Origin: an uncultured Clostridia bacterium | GTDB lineage: Bacteria; Bacillota; Clostridia; Oscillospirales; Ruminococcaceae | Assembly (NCBI GenBank): GCA_947589035.1 | Contig: CANPYZ010000004.1 | Location: 52,066 to 116,065, forward strand | Direction of reading: 5' to 3' | Length of the DNA: 64,000 bases | Part shown: piece after piece, positions 44,303 through 52,329 of the stretch | Position numbering within the stretch: the first letter of the stretch is position 1 | Layout: every line of letters begins with the position of its first letter | The notes under the pieces: model-generated | Databases searched by the model: none | Told to the model about the DNA's origin: nothing | Seen by the model: the letters and a program-made list of their open reading frames with translations, nothing else | Position numbers and translations under genes: made by a program

Positions 44303-46116
44303 ATAACCAATATCATCACATTTCACACGCTAATTACAGTACAGTATTGGCTACGCCTTACGACATGTATGTTTCCGGCTATGATAGCCCCGGTGTGAGT
44401 GTTCTGCGCCTTTGGTCAGCAAAAGCCCCTAATTTCAACATGGAATTATTCAACCAGGGCGATTATGCTAAGGCTTTAGGGCAGAACTCAATGGCTAACT
44501 CCATTTCTAAAATTCTCTATCCGAATGATAATCATTTAGAAGGGAAATCTTTACGTCTGCGTCAGCAATATTTCCTTTGCGCTGCGGCAATCGGTGATAT
44601 TGTTAATACGCATATGAATGTTTACGGCACTTTAGATAATTTGCATGAAAAAGTGGCAATTCATATTAACGACACACACCCGACGTTAGCTATTCCGGAA
44701 TTGATGCGCATTCTTTTAGATGACTGCGGTTATGGCTGGGAACAGGCTTGGCACATTGTGACAAACACATTCGCTTACACGAATCACACTGTCATGGCAG
44801 AAGCCCTTGAAAAATGGGATGTCAACATGATGAACAGAATCATTCCGAGAATTTTCTCAATCATCGTGGAAATCAATAACCGCTATTGTCAGTCCTTAAT
44901 GGAACGCAACGGCTACGACAGCGCAAAAACTACCCGTATGTCCATTATTAAAGACAATACTATTCATATGGCAACGCTTTGTGTGGTTGCTTCCCACAGT
45001 GTCAATGGCGTTTCGAAATTGCATTCCGAAATTATTAAAACTGATGTCTTCAAAGATGAAGCTGCCGACACACCGCACAAATTTAAAAATGTCACTAACG
45101 GCATTGCTTACCGCCGTTGGCTTTACCAGTCCAACCCTGGTTTAACACAACTGCTGAAAGATACTATCGGCAATGGCTTTTTGAAAGATGCTGCACAGCT
45201 TTCTAAATTCGCCGTGTTCGCTGATGATGATACTGTTCTCGAACGCCTGATTCAGGTCAAAAAGGAAAATAAAGAACGTTTCGCTAAATATGTGAAACAT
45301 TCTTCCAAAGTCATTCTGAATACAGACAGTATTTTTGACGTTCAGGTGAAACGCCTTCATGAATACAAACGTCAGCATTTGAACGTACTGAACATTCTCG
45401 CTCAGTATAATTACCTTCTGGAAAATCCTAACGCCGATTTCACGCCGAAAACTTACATTTTCGCCGCAAAGGCTGCCCCGGGGTATTACCTCGCTAAACA
45501 AATCATTAAAATGATTTGGGCAATTTCAGAAGAAATCCGCAAAAATCCACGCATTTCCGAAAAATTAGCCGTGCATTTCATTGAAGATTACCGTGTGACC
45601 CTTTCGGAATTGTTAATGCCCGCAAGCGAAATTTCAGAACAAATTTCCCTCGCCGGCACGGAAGCTTCCGGCACAGGTAACATGAAACTGATGCTGAACG
45701 GTGCAATTACTCTCGGTACGCTGGACGGCGCAAACGTCGAAATTAAAGACGCTGTCGGTGACGACAACATTATTATTTTCGGTATGAAAACGCCTGAAGT
45801 GAATGCAGCAAAATTAGACTACAACCCCGAAAAACTGTATAATGAAAATTATACCATCCGTGACTGCATTAACCGCATGTATCACGGCATTAACGGCTGT
45901 ACGTTCAATGAAGTTGCCGATTCTCTCAAGAAAAGTGACCCGTATATGGTTCTCGCTGATTTTGATTCTTACCATGAAGCACAGAATTTCAGCACAGAAT
46001 GTTATAATGACAAGATGCGCTGGGCGAAAATGTCCTTAATGAATATTGCCGGTGCTGGCATTTTCTCCGCTGACAGAAGCGTTTCTGATTATGCCCGTGA
46101 TATTTGGGGACTGTAA
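44303..46116 (+). CDS. glgP: Glycogen/alpha-glucan phosphorylase, 3' exon
   Basis: The remaining roughly 604 codons contain the rest of the phosphorylase: YSTVLATPYDMYVSGYDS, VAIHINDTHPTLAIPELMR, NTFAYTNHTVMAEALEKW, the FDVQVKRLHEYKRQHLN segment, and the PLP-binding Lys in EASGTGNMKLMLNGAITLGT. No internal stop or frameshift was seen. It has no own ribosome-binding site, consistent with a spliced exon rather than an independent gene. After splicing the full enzyme would have about 805 residues, normal for the family. Confidence 0.92.
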
Positions 46117-46129
46117 TTCCTGATTTTTA

Positions 46130-46161
46130 GCGTGTCTGACGAGAGCCGGACACGCTTTTTT
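46130..46161 (+). terminator. Terminator after glgP
   Basis: GCGTGTC ... GACACGC stem with a loop of about 12 bases, then TTTTTT. Confidence 0.9.
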
Positions 46162-46199
46162 GCTAAAATTGCTAAAATTTAAATTTGGAGTGTGATTTT

Positions 46200-48077
46200 A
46201 TGAGCCATTTATATGACAGCTGGGACTTGAAGTATAAATCCCCTTTCGGTGCTGTCCGTAAAGGCAGAATATGCGATTTTTCGATTCGTCTGCCGAAAGA
46301 AGTCAAACCGGATTTCGCCCCGTGTATGGTCATTTACCGCCCGGGATTCAAAGAACGGTTCATGCATTTGCATATTGTCGGGGAAGAAGATGACTGTTTC
46401 GTCTGGAGTGCGGGCTATATTCCGAAATATACCGGCGTACACTATTATTATTTTGCTTACGCCGTATGCGGTCAGCGGTTTTACATTAAGAAAACTGCCG
46501 GTCATATCGGAAATTTAAACGACGGTGATTTATTCCAATTAACTGTATATGCGGAAGATTACAAAACGCCGAATTTCCTCAAAGGCGGTATCATGTATCA
46601 GATTTTCCCTGACCGTTTTTATAAAAGCGGTAAACCACATGAAAATGTTCCTACTGACCGTGTTTTGCGTGATGACTGGAACGGCACGCCGTTTTACCAG
46701 CCTGACCAGAACGGGCATGTCTGGAATAATGACTATTTCGGCGGAGACCTTGCAGGCATTCAGGAAAAATTGCCTTATTTAGCGGATTTAGGCGTGACAT
46801 GCATTTATTTGAATCCGATTTTTGAAGCGCATGAAAATCACCGCTATAATACTGCCAATTACCGGAAAGTTGACCCCTTACTCGGCACGAATGAAGATTT
46901 TAAAACCCTCTGCACGGAAGCGAAAAAATTCGGCATCAGCATTATTTTAGACGGGGTATTTTCCCATACAGGCGCAGACAGCGTTTATTTCAACAAGTTT
47001 GGAAGATATGAAACGCTTGGGGCTTACCAATCTAAAGACAGTCCTTATTATTCGTGGTATACGTTCTGGGGAGACCATCATGAATATGAAGCCTGGTGGG
47101 GCATTGACACTTTGCCGAACGTTCAGGAAAATAACCCCGAATATACAAAATATATTTGCGGAACAGACGGCGTTTTGGAATATTGGCTTTCTATGGGTGC
47201 GGCTGGATTCCGGCTTGATGTGGCAGATGAACTTCCTGATGAATTTTTATATCATTTAAATCAATGCGTCAAGAAATATTCCCCCGAAAAAATCATTATC
47301 GGGGAAGTCTGGGAAGATGCCTCTAATAAAGAGGCTTACGGCATTAAAAGAAGTTACCTTCTTGGCAGACAGCTTGATTCCGTCATGAATTACCCGTTCA
47401 AAGAGGCAATCATCAATTATATTAAAGGCATGAGTTTACGTGATTTTCAGACGGCAATTATGACCATTCTTGAAAATTATCCGAAAGATACAGTTGATGT
47501 GTTAATGAATTTCGTTTCCACACATGACGTTGAACGGGCAATTAACCGTTTCGGCGGGGAAAGCTGTCAGGATAAACCGAAAGAATGGATGGCGGAACGC
47601 TATCTGAACGATTGGGAATATCACAGGGGGAAATCCATGCTTGAAGCCGCTATGGCGTTAATGTTCTTCCTACCTGGAGTGCCAAGCATTTACTACGGCG
47701 ATGAAGCCGGAATGCAGGGCTATAAAGACCCGTTCAACCGGCGTTGTTATCCGTGGGGCAATGAAGATCAAGATTTAATTGCCTTCACGAAAGAACTCGG
47801 CAGAATCCGTAAAGCGTACAAAGTTTTCCGGAATGGTTTATTACAATTCCTTCCCAGTCAGGACGATGTTGTCGCATTCACCCGTTATCTTGAAAGCGCA
47901 GGGGAAGCGGTGCAGATTTACATTAACCGTTCACAGCATGACCAGCATGTGCATTTCCAGCCGTTTCAGGATTTCACTTTCGACAAAGTCGAACACGGCA
48001 CACTGGAAGACCAGACAATTAAACTTACTCCGTTTAATTACGCAGTTGTCATTTGCCGGAAGAATCGCCATTCTTGA
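46200..48077 (+). CDS. GH13 alpha-amylase family enzyme (neopullulanase/maltogenic amylase type)
   Basis: The 625-residue protein has an N-terminal beta domain, then a GH13 barrel: GVTCIYLNPIFEAHENHRYN (region I), GFRLDVADELP with the nucleophile Asp, IIIGEVWEDASN with the acid/base Glu, and NFVSTHDVERA with the third Asp, followed by a C-terminal domain. No signal peptide is present, so it acts in the cytosol on maltodextrins or glycogen. It follows glgP after a terminator; both use alpha-glucans. Start ATG at 46200 lies nine bases after GGAG. Confidence 0.93.
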   Translation: MSHLYDSWDLKYKSPFGAVRKGRICDFSIRLPKEVKPDFAPCMVIYRPGFKERFMHLHIVGEEDDCFVWSAGYIPKYTGVHYYYFAYAVCGQRFYIKKTAGHIGNLNDGDLFQLTVYAEDYKTPNFLKGGIMYQIFPDRFYKSGKPHENVPTDRVLRDDWNGTPFYQPDQNGHVWNNDYFGGDLAGIQEKLPYLADLGVTCIYLNPIFEAHENHRYNTANYRKVDPLLGTNEDFKTLCTEAKKFGISIILDGVFSHTGADSVYFNKFGRYETLGAYQSKDSPYYSWYTFWGDHHEYEAWWGIDTLPNVQENNPEYTKYICGTDGVLEYWLSMGAAGFRLDVADELPDEFLYHLNQCVKKYSPEKIIIGEVWEDASNKEAYGIKRSYLLGRQLDSVMNYPFKEAIINYIKGMSLRDFQTAIMTILENYPKDTVDVLMNFVSTHDVERAINRFGGESCQDKPKEWMAERYLNDWEYHRGKSMLEAAMALMFFLPGVPSIYYGDEAGMQGYKDPFNRRCYPWGNEDQDLIAFTKELGRIRKAYKVFRNGLLQFLPSQDDVVAFTRYLESAGEAVQIYINRSQHDQHVHFQPFQDFTFDKVEHGTLEDQTIKLTPFNYAVVICRKNRHS

Positions 48078-48081
48078 ATTG

Positions 48082-48110
48082 AAAAACTCCCTGATTTTCA
48101 GGGAGTTTTT
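48082..48110 (+). terminator. Terminator after the GH13 gene
   Basis: CTCCCTGA, TTT loop, TCAGGGAG flanked by A and T runs. A near-identical copy lies at 49211-49239, on the other side of the next gene. Confidence 0.9.
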
Positions 48111-48121
48111 GGAGATTACAC

Positions 48122-49198
48122 ATGAAAAAATTATTATTTGCTATATCATTATTATGTTTTTCGCTTGTGAATAGTATTCACAGTTCTGCTTTACCAGTAA
48201 ATGCTGAATCCTATCATATCACAGGCGACATAAACAATGATGAACAATTTAATGTTTCTGATATTGTGTTATTGCAAAAATTTCTGCTGTCTGAACCGGA
48301 TACCCGCCTTGAAAACTGGCAAGCCGCTGATTTCTGCAAAGACGGCGAATTGAATATTTTCGATTTTGCACTGGCGAAAAAAGAATTACTCTCACCAAAA
48401 AATTCAGAAACAATAGAATCTCCCGCCTGCAAAGCTGCCGCTTTCGCTTGTTTAGACGACAAAGAAATTATTTACAGTAATCACATTCACGAACATATTT
48501 CGCCCGCAAGCCTGACAAAATTATTGACGGCTTCAGTTGCATTGCATTATTTAAGCCCTGAAACAATAATTACCGTAGGTTCAGAACAAAAACTCGTTAA
48601 AGCTGGTTCAAGTTTATGCCTGATTAGAGCCGGACACAAATTAAAATTATATGATTTATTAACGGGGATGCTTATGGCTTCCGGCAATGATGCCGCTTAT
48701 ACTGTCGCTGTGTCTGTTGCCAGAGCCGTCAAAACAGATACGGAAATGAATGATGCTCAAGCTGTTGCCTATTTTGCTGAACTAATGAACGATTACGCAA
48801 GTTCTCTCGGAATGGAAAACAGTCATTTCGTTAATCCTGACGGCTGGGACGATGCCGAACAATATACAACTGTTTCTGATTTGCTGAATCTCGCAGATTA
48901 TGCTTTTTCCGTTCCGGAAATTCGCACAATTACAAGCACATATCAGAAATATGTTGTTTTCGCCTCCGGTGAAAATATCACATGGACAAGTTCTAACGCC
49001 TTGTTAAATCCTGATGGTGCATATTATTGCCCCGATGCCGTCGGAATGAAAACAGGTACAACGAAAAATGCCGGAAATTGCTTGATTGCTGCCTTTACAC
49101 GCAATGAAAAAACATATCTTTCTATTGTGGTTGGCTGTCCGTCCAATGCAGAAAGATATACACTCACATTGAAACTTCTTTCCGCTTTCACAGAATAA
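48122..49198 (+). CDS. Dockerin-bearing D-alanyl-D-alanine carboxypeptidase (S11)
   Basis: The 358-residue protein has a signal peptide, then an N-terminal type I dockerin (GDINNDEQFNVSDIVLLQKF and the second loop CKDGELNIFDFALAKKEL), then a PBP5-type DD-peptidase domain with all three active-site motifs: SLTK (Ser-x-x-Lys), SGN and KTGTT. It would trim D-Ala from peptidoglycan stem peptides but is tethered through the dockerin to a cohesin-bearing scaffold. A DD-peptidase with a dockerin is unusual. Start codon ATG is preceded by GGAG. Identical terminators lie on both sides. Confidence 0.9.
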   Translation: MKKLLFAISLLCFSLVNSIHSSALPVNAESYHITGDINNDEQFNVSDIVLLQKFLLSEPDTRLENWQAADFCKDGELNIFDFALAKKELLSPKNSETIESPACKAAAFACLDDKEIIYSNHIHEHISPASLTKLLTASVALHYLSPETIITVGSEQKLVKAGSSLCLIRAGHKLKLYDLLTGMLMASGNDAAYTVAVSVARAVKTDTEMNDAQAVAYFAELMNDYASSLGMENSHFVNPDGWDDAEQYTTVSDLLNLADYAFSVPEIRTITSTYQKYVVFASGENITWTSSNALLNPDGAYYCPDAVGMKTGTTKNAGNCLIAAFTRNEKTYLSIVVGCPSNAERYTLTLKLLSAFTE

Positions 49199-49210
49199 GC
49201 GAATTAAACG

Positions 49211-49239
49211 AAACTCCCTGATTTTCAGGGAGTTTTTTT
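49211..49239. terminator. Terminator downstream of the dockerin carboxypeptidase and queH
   Basis: CTCCCTGA, TTT loop, TCAGGGAG, then seven T. It lies between converging genes and matches the hairpin at 48082-48110 across the stem and loop. Confidence 0.88.
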
Positions 49240-49824
49240 CGAAAATGGACAGCCACAGAAATTCTGCCGGTATAAATGATATTCTTTAGAAAGAATAATT
49301 GAACGCTGATAGCCGTTTTTTTTCTTGAAATCACTCGGCAGCCAATGAATTTGATGATTTTCCGCAATTTGGAAACCCGTTTCGTTAATGTAGGCGCAAT
49401 CTTTATGCGGGCTTACGGTCAATGTTGTAGCGAAATATTCCGCCTGTAATTTTTCCGCCTGTTCGGCGGTTTTCTCTAAACGTAATGCAATGCATTTCTG
49501 ACAGCGTTTCCCCCGTTCCGGTTCGTCGGCAAGTTCTTTCGCAAAGGATAGAAATTTTTCCGGTTCGTATTCGCCTTCAATGATTTCTATTCCGGAAGAT
49601 TCCGGAAATTCCTGAACAAATCGCTTTAATTCGTTCAGGCGGTGAAAATATTCTTCTTCTGGTAAAATATTCGGATTGTAGAAATATAATTTGATTTCCG
49701 CTTTTCCGGCTAATCGTTCTAAGCAAGCACTTGAACACGGCGCACAGCAAACGTGAAGCAGAAGTTCCGGTTTTTTTCCGGATAAGATTTCCTGCATTTC
49801 TAATTCATAATTTCGTTTTTGCAT
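49225..49824 (-). CDS. queH: Epoxyqueuosine reductase QueH
   Basis: The 199-residue protein has the QueH Cys motifs LLHVCCAPCSSAC near residue 25, RGKRCQKCIALRLEKT in the middle and FCGCPFS at the end, which bind an iron-sulfur cluster. It reduces epoxyqueuosine to queuosine in tRNA. The start is ATG at 49824, which begins one base after the stop of the upstream amidase and has AGGAG nine bases before it inside the amidase gene; longer frames are unlikely. Confidence 0.93.
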   Translation of the reverse strand: MQKRNYELEMQEILSGKKPELLLHVCCAPCSSACLERLAGKAEIKLYFYNPNILPEEEYFHRLNELKRFVQEFPESSGIEIIEGEYEPEKFLSFAKELADEPERGKRCQKCIALRLEKTAEQAEKLQAEYFATTLTVSPHKDCAYINETGFQIAENHQIHWLPSDFKKKNGYQRSIILSKEYHLYRQNFCGCPFSKKTP

Positions 49825-49825
49825 G

Positions 49826-50638
49826 TTAATGGTCTCCTGCGTAATTTTCATCAATGTAAGGTTCAGTGAAATCTCCTGTCGCCGGAGGATTATATTTTGT
49901 GCCGTCTAAATAGGATTCTATGCCGTCGGTAATGCTTTGCGCTAATTCCTGTGTATGGTCTAAAATCCACTGTGAAGTCTGCACATCGTCATGAAATTCT
50001 ACTTCTAAAAGACAACAAGGCACAACGTTCTTGAAAATTTCATATAAATCTCTTTGAGTCTGGTCTTTTAATCCTCGGTCTTCTGTTGGCGTTAATGCTG
50101 CCACTCGGTTGTAAATATTTTCCGCTAAGGCTAAACTACCTGCGATTTCTGAATTGTAATAGCATTCTGTTCCTTGTCCTTTACCGCTTTCGCCGCTTGA
50201 ATTGCTATGAATGGAAACATATGCCCCACACCGTAAACTATTGCCTTCTTTGATTTTGTCCGGCACTTTGTCGTCTTCTCCGCACATGTACACGACATAA
50301 TGGTCTGCTTCCAGCATGTCTTTCACTTGTAAAGCAATATCCCACATGGCTTTTTCTTCCGTTGTTGTTCCGTCACATGCATATAAATTATCTTCCTGTG
50401 TGGACGGGCTTAAATATACTGCCATAGAATTATCAACAATTTTTTCTGTTGTTGGCTGTACGGCTGCCGGCAATGTTTCAAGCGTATCTGTTTCTGAATT
50501 TTTTCTGTGTTTTTTCACACAAGAAGTCATTCCATTAATCATTAGTATCATTAACAATAATAATACTGCCCCTGCTCCGGCGATTCTGTCCCATCTCGCC
50601 CTGCGGCGTAAATCTGCCCATGTTTCTTTTTTTGCCAT
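49826..50638 (-). CDS. Membrane-anchored N-acetylmuramoyl-L-alanine amidase
   Basis: The 270-residue protein has an N-terminal membrane helix (GAVLLLLMILMINGM) followed by a Cys in TSC, then an Amidase_3 domain: AVYLSPSTQ (in place of the usual D-x-G-H-G opening), YVSIHSNSSGESGKG with a zinc His, and LLEVEFHDD with the catalytic Glu. It would cleave peptidoglycan between MurNAc and the stem peptide. The first zinc His region differs from the textbook pattern. Cotranscribed with queH. Own promoter upstream. Confidence 0.82.
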   Translation of the reverse strand: MAKKETWADLRRRARWDRIAGAGAVLLLLMILMINGMTSCVKKHRKNSETDTLETLPAAVQPTTEKIVDNSMAVYLSPSTQEDNLYACDGTTTEEKAMWDIALQVKDMLEADHYVVYMCGEDDKVPDKIKEGNSLRCGAYVSIHSNSSGESGKGQGTECYYNSEIAGSLALAENIYNRVAALTPTEDRGLKDQTQRDLYEIFKNVVPCCLLEVEFHDDVQTSQWILDHTQELAQSITDGIESYLDGTKYNPPATGDFTEPYIDENYAGDH

Positions 50639-50675
50639 AATACACTTCCTTATTTGCTAAAATAAATATATATTC

Positions 50676-50704
50676 ATTATACAACAAAATTTTTCACTTG
50701 TCAA
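50676..50704 (-). promoter_or_regulatory. Promoter of the amidase-queH unit
   Basis: Minus strand: TTGACA (50699-50704), 17-base spacer, TATAAT (50676-50681): full consensus boxes. Confidence 0.88.
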
Positions 50705-50721
50705 CTCCGTTTCGGAAATTT

Positions 50722-51552
50722 TCAAAATTTTCCATGCATTGCCTGATAAATTTGATTTTTCGGAATGCCGGTTTCTTTCGCAGCAAGTTTCGCCGCCGTT
50801 GACGGGTGAATATTTTCCTGTAAATATTCTTCCGCTAAAGCAACTGCTTCTGTTAAAGTTTTCGTTTTCCGTTCCGGCTTTACGCCCTCTAATAATATGA
50901 CAAATTCGCCTTTCGGTTCATGTTCAGTGTAATACTTCACCGCTTCGGAAATCGTCATATTCAGCACTTCTTCATGAATTTTCGTTAATTCCCGACAGAA
51001 GAAAATTTCCCTTTCCGGTTCGGAAATTTCCGCTAATGCAGAAATGGTTTTACAAAGTTTGTGCGGTGCTTCATAAAGTACTGCCATTTTCGTTTCGCTG
51101 CGTAAATTATTCAGCATTTCCGAACGGAATTTTTTTTCCACGGGCAGAAATCCGTAAAAGGCAAATTGTTTCGCTGAACTTCCGCTAATGGCTAACGCCG
51201 TAATTACTGCACTTGCCCCGGGAACAGCCTGAACGGAAATATTTCTCTTCCGGCAGATTCTGACTAATTCTTCTCCCGGGTCGGAAATGCAAGGCATTCC
51301 GGCATCTGTCACAATGGCACAATTTTCCCCGTTTTCGATTCTTTCGGCAATTTTCTGCAAAACAGTTTCTGAACTGTGTTCATGATAGCTAACTAATTCA
51401 TTTTTAATGTCGAAATGCGTTAATAATTTTCGGGTAACTCTTGTGTCTTCTGCCGCAATGAAATCCACTTCTTTTAAAATTCGTAACTGCCGCAAAGTAA
51501 TATCTTCTAAATTGCCTATTGGCGTTCCCGTAACGTATAAAGTTCCGCTCAT
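50722..51552 (-). CDS. rsmI: 16S rRNA (cytidine(1402)-2'-O)-methyltransferase
   Basis: The 276-residue tetrapyrrole-methylase-fold protein has GTPIGNLEDITLRQL, the IVTDAGMPCISDPGEELV loop for SAM and AFYGFLPVEKKFR, plus the C-terminal helical region of long RsmI. It methylates C1402 in the decoding centre. The start overlaps the trmN6-type gene by four bases (ATGA), a common pairing with yabB/yabC in Firmicutes. Confidence 0.96.
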   Translation of the reverse strand: MSGTLYVTGTPIGNLEDITLRQLRILKEVDFIAAEDTRVTRKLLTHFDIKNELVSYHEHSSETVLQKIAERIENGENCAIVTDAGMPCISDPGEELVRICRKRNISVQAVPGASAVITALAISGSSAKQFAFYGFLPVEKKFRSEMLNNLRSETKMAVLYEAPHKLCKTISALAEISEPEREIFFCRELTKIHEEVLNMTISEAVKYYTEHEPKGEFVILLEGVKPERKTKTLTEAVALAEEYLQENIHPSTAAKLAAKETGIPKNQIYQAMHGKF

Positions 51553-52262
51553 GCATGTTTTCCTTTCTGATATAAGGCTTCAGCTTGTTCTGTTAATTGA
51601 TGATTTTTATACATAATAAACGGTTTTTCCATTTGCAGAAATTTTTTTCCGTCCTTCCTGCCCTCTAATAAAAATAACCACGGCTTGTCTTCCGCTGTTT
51701 TAGACACGAATTGTAAGCGTTTCGGTTCTGTTCCGGCGTTTCGCATAGCGCAGATATATTCCGGCAGCCATTCCGGTTTTCCGCAAACGCAAAGCCTTCC
51801 GCCGGATTTTAATAATTTTTTCGCTTGCGTACAAATTTCTTCCGGCGTGCAGAAAATTTCCTGTCGGGCAATTCGCTGGGCTTCCATTTCCGATTCAATG
51901 CCCGAACCGCAAGGCTGATAAGGCGGATTACACAGCACTAAATCAAATTCTGTTCCTGCCGGACGGAAATGTTTCAAATCGCAGCAAACGGGAATAATAT
52001 TCTCCGCATGGCTTAACGCAATTCCGGCTTTTAATTGTTCTATTGCCTGTTCCTGAATATCTATAGCGTAAATCAATGCCGGCGGTTTCTGCTTTTGCAT
52101 TAGTAGGGGAATAATTCCGCACCCCGTGCCAAATTCGCAAACTTTGTCTTTTTGTTTATAATGAGAAAAATTCGTCAGTAAAAATGCATCTGTTCCGAAT
52201 CGGTGTTCTTTTGAAGTACACACGTAAATTTCGTTTCCAATGGGTTCTTGTGTAAAGTCCAA
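51549..52262 (-). CDS. tRNA1(Val) A37 N6-methyltransferase-like enzyme
   Basis: The 237-residue protein is a class I SAM methyltransferase of the TrmN6/YfiC (YabB) type: FGTDAFLLTNFS, VCEFGTGCGIIPLLM (SAM loop), IYAIDIQEQAIEQ and the adenine-N6 motif DLVLCNPPYQP. Start is TTG at 52262 with GGGAGG upstream. The exact tRNA target is family-level inference. Confidence 0.9.
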   Translation of the reverse strand: MDFTQEPIGNEIYVCTSKEHRFGTDAFLLTNFSHYKQKDKVCEFGTGCGIIPLLMQKQKPPALIYAIDIQEQAIEQLKAGIALSHAENIIPVCCDLKHFRPAGTEFDLVLCNPPYQPCGSGIESEMEAQRIARQEIFCTPEEICTQAKKLLKSGGRLCVCGKPEWLPEYICAMRNAGTEPKRLQFVSKTAEDKPWLFLLEGRKDGKKFLQMEKPFIMYKNHQLTEQAEALYQKGKHA

Positions 52263-52285
52263 ACTTTTCCTCCCTTACATGAATG

Positions 52286-52314
52286 AAAGAAGCCGCCGCA
52301 AGGGCAGCTTCTTG
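52286..52314 (-). terminator. Stem-loop after the leucine-rich-repeat gene
   Basis: Minus strand: GAAGCTGCC, a short loop, GGCGGCTTC followed by T-rich TTTC. Weak T-run; a terminator is likely but not strong. Confidence 0.55.
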
Positions 52315-52329
52315 TGAAAATCATAATGT

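Noticed and set aside
41702..46116. glgP as a pseudogene truncated by an insertion
   Set aside because: Both halves are intact and rejoin in frame across a recognisable group I intron, so splicing is the better explanation.
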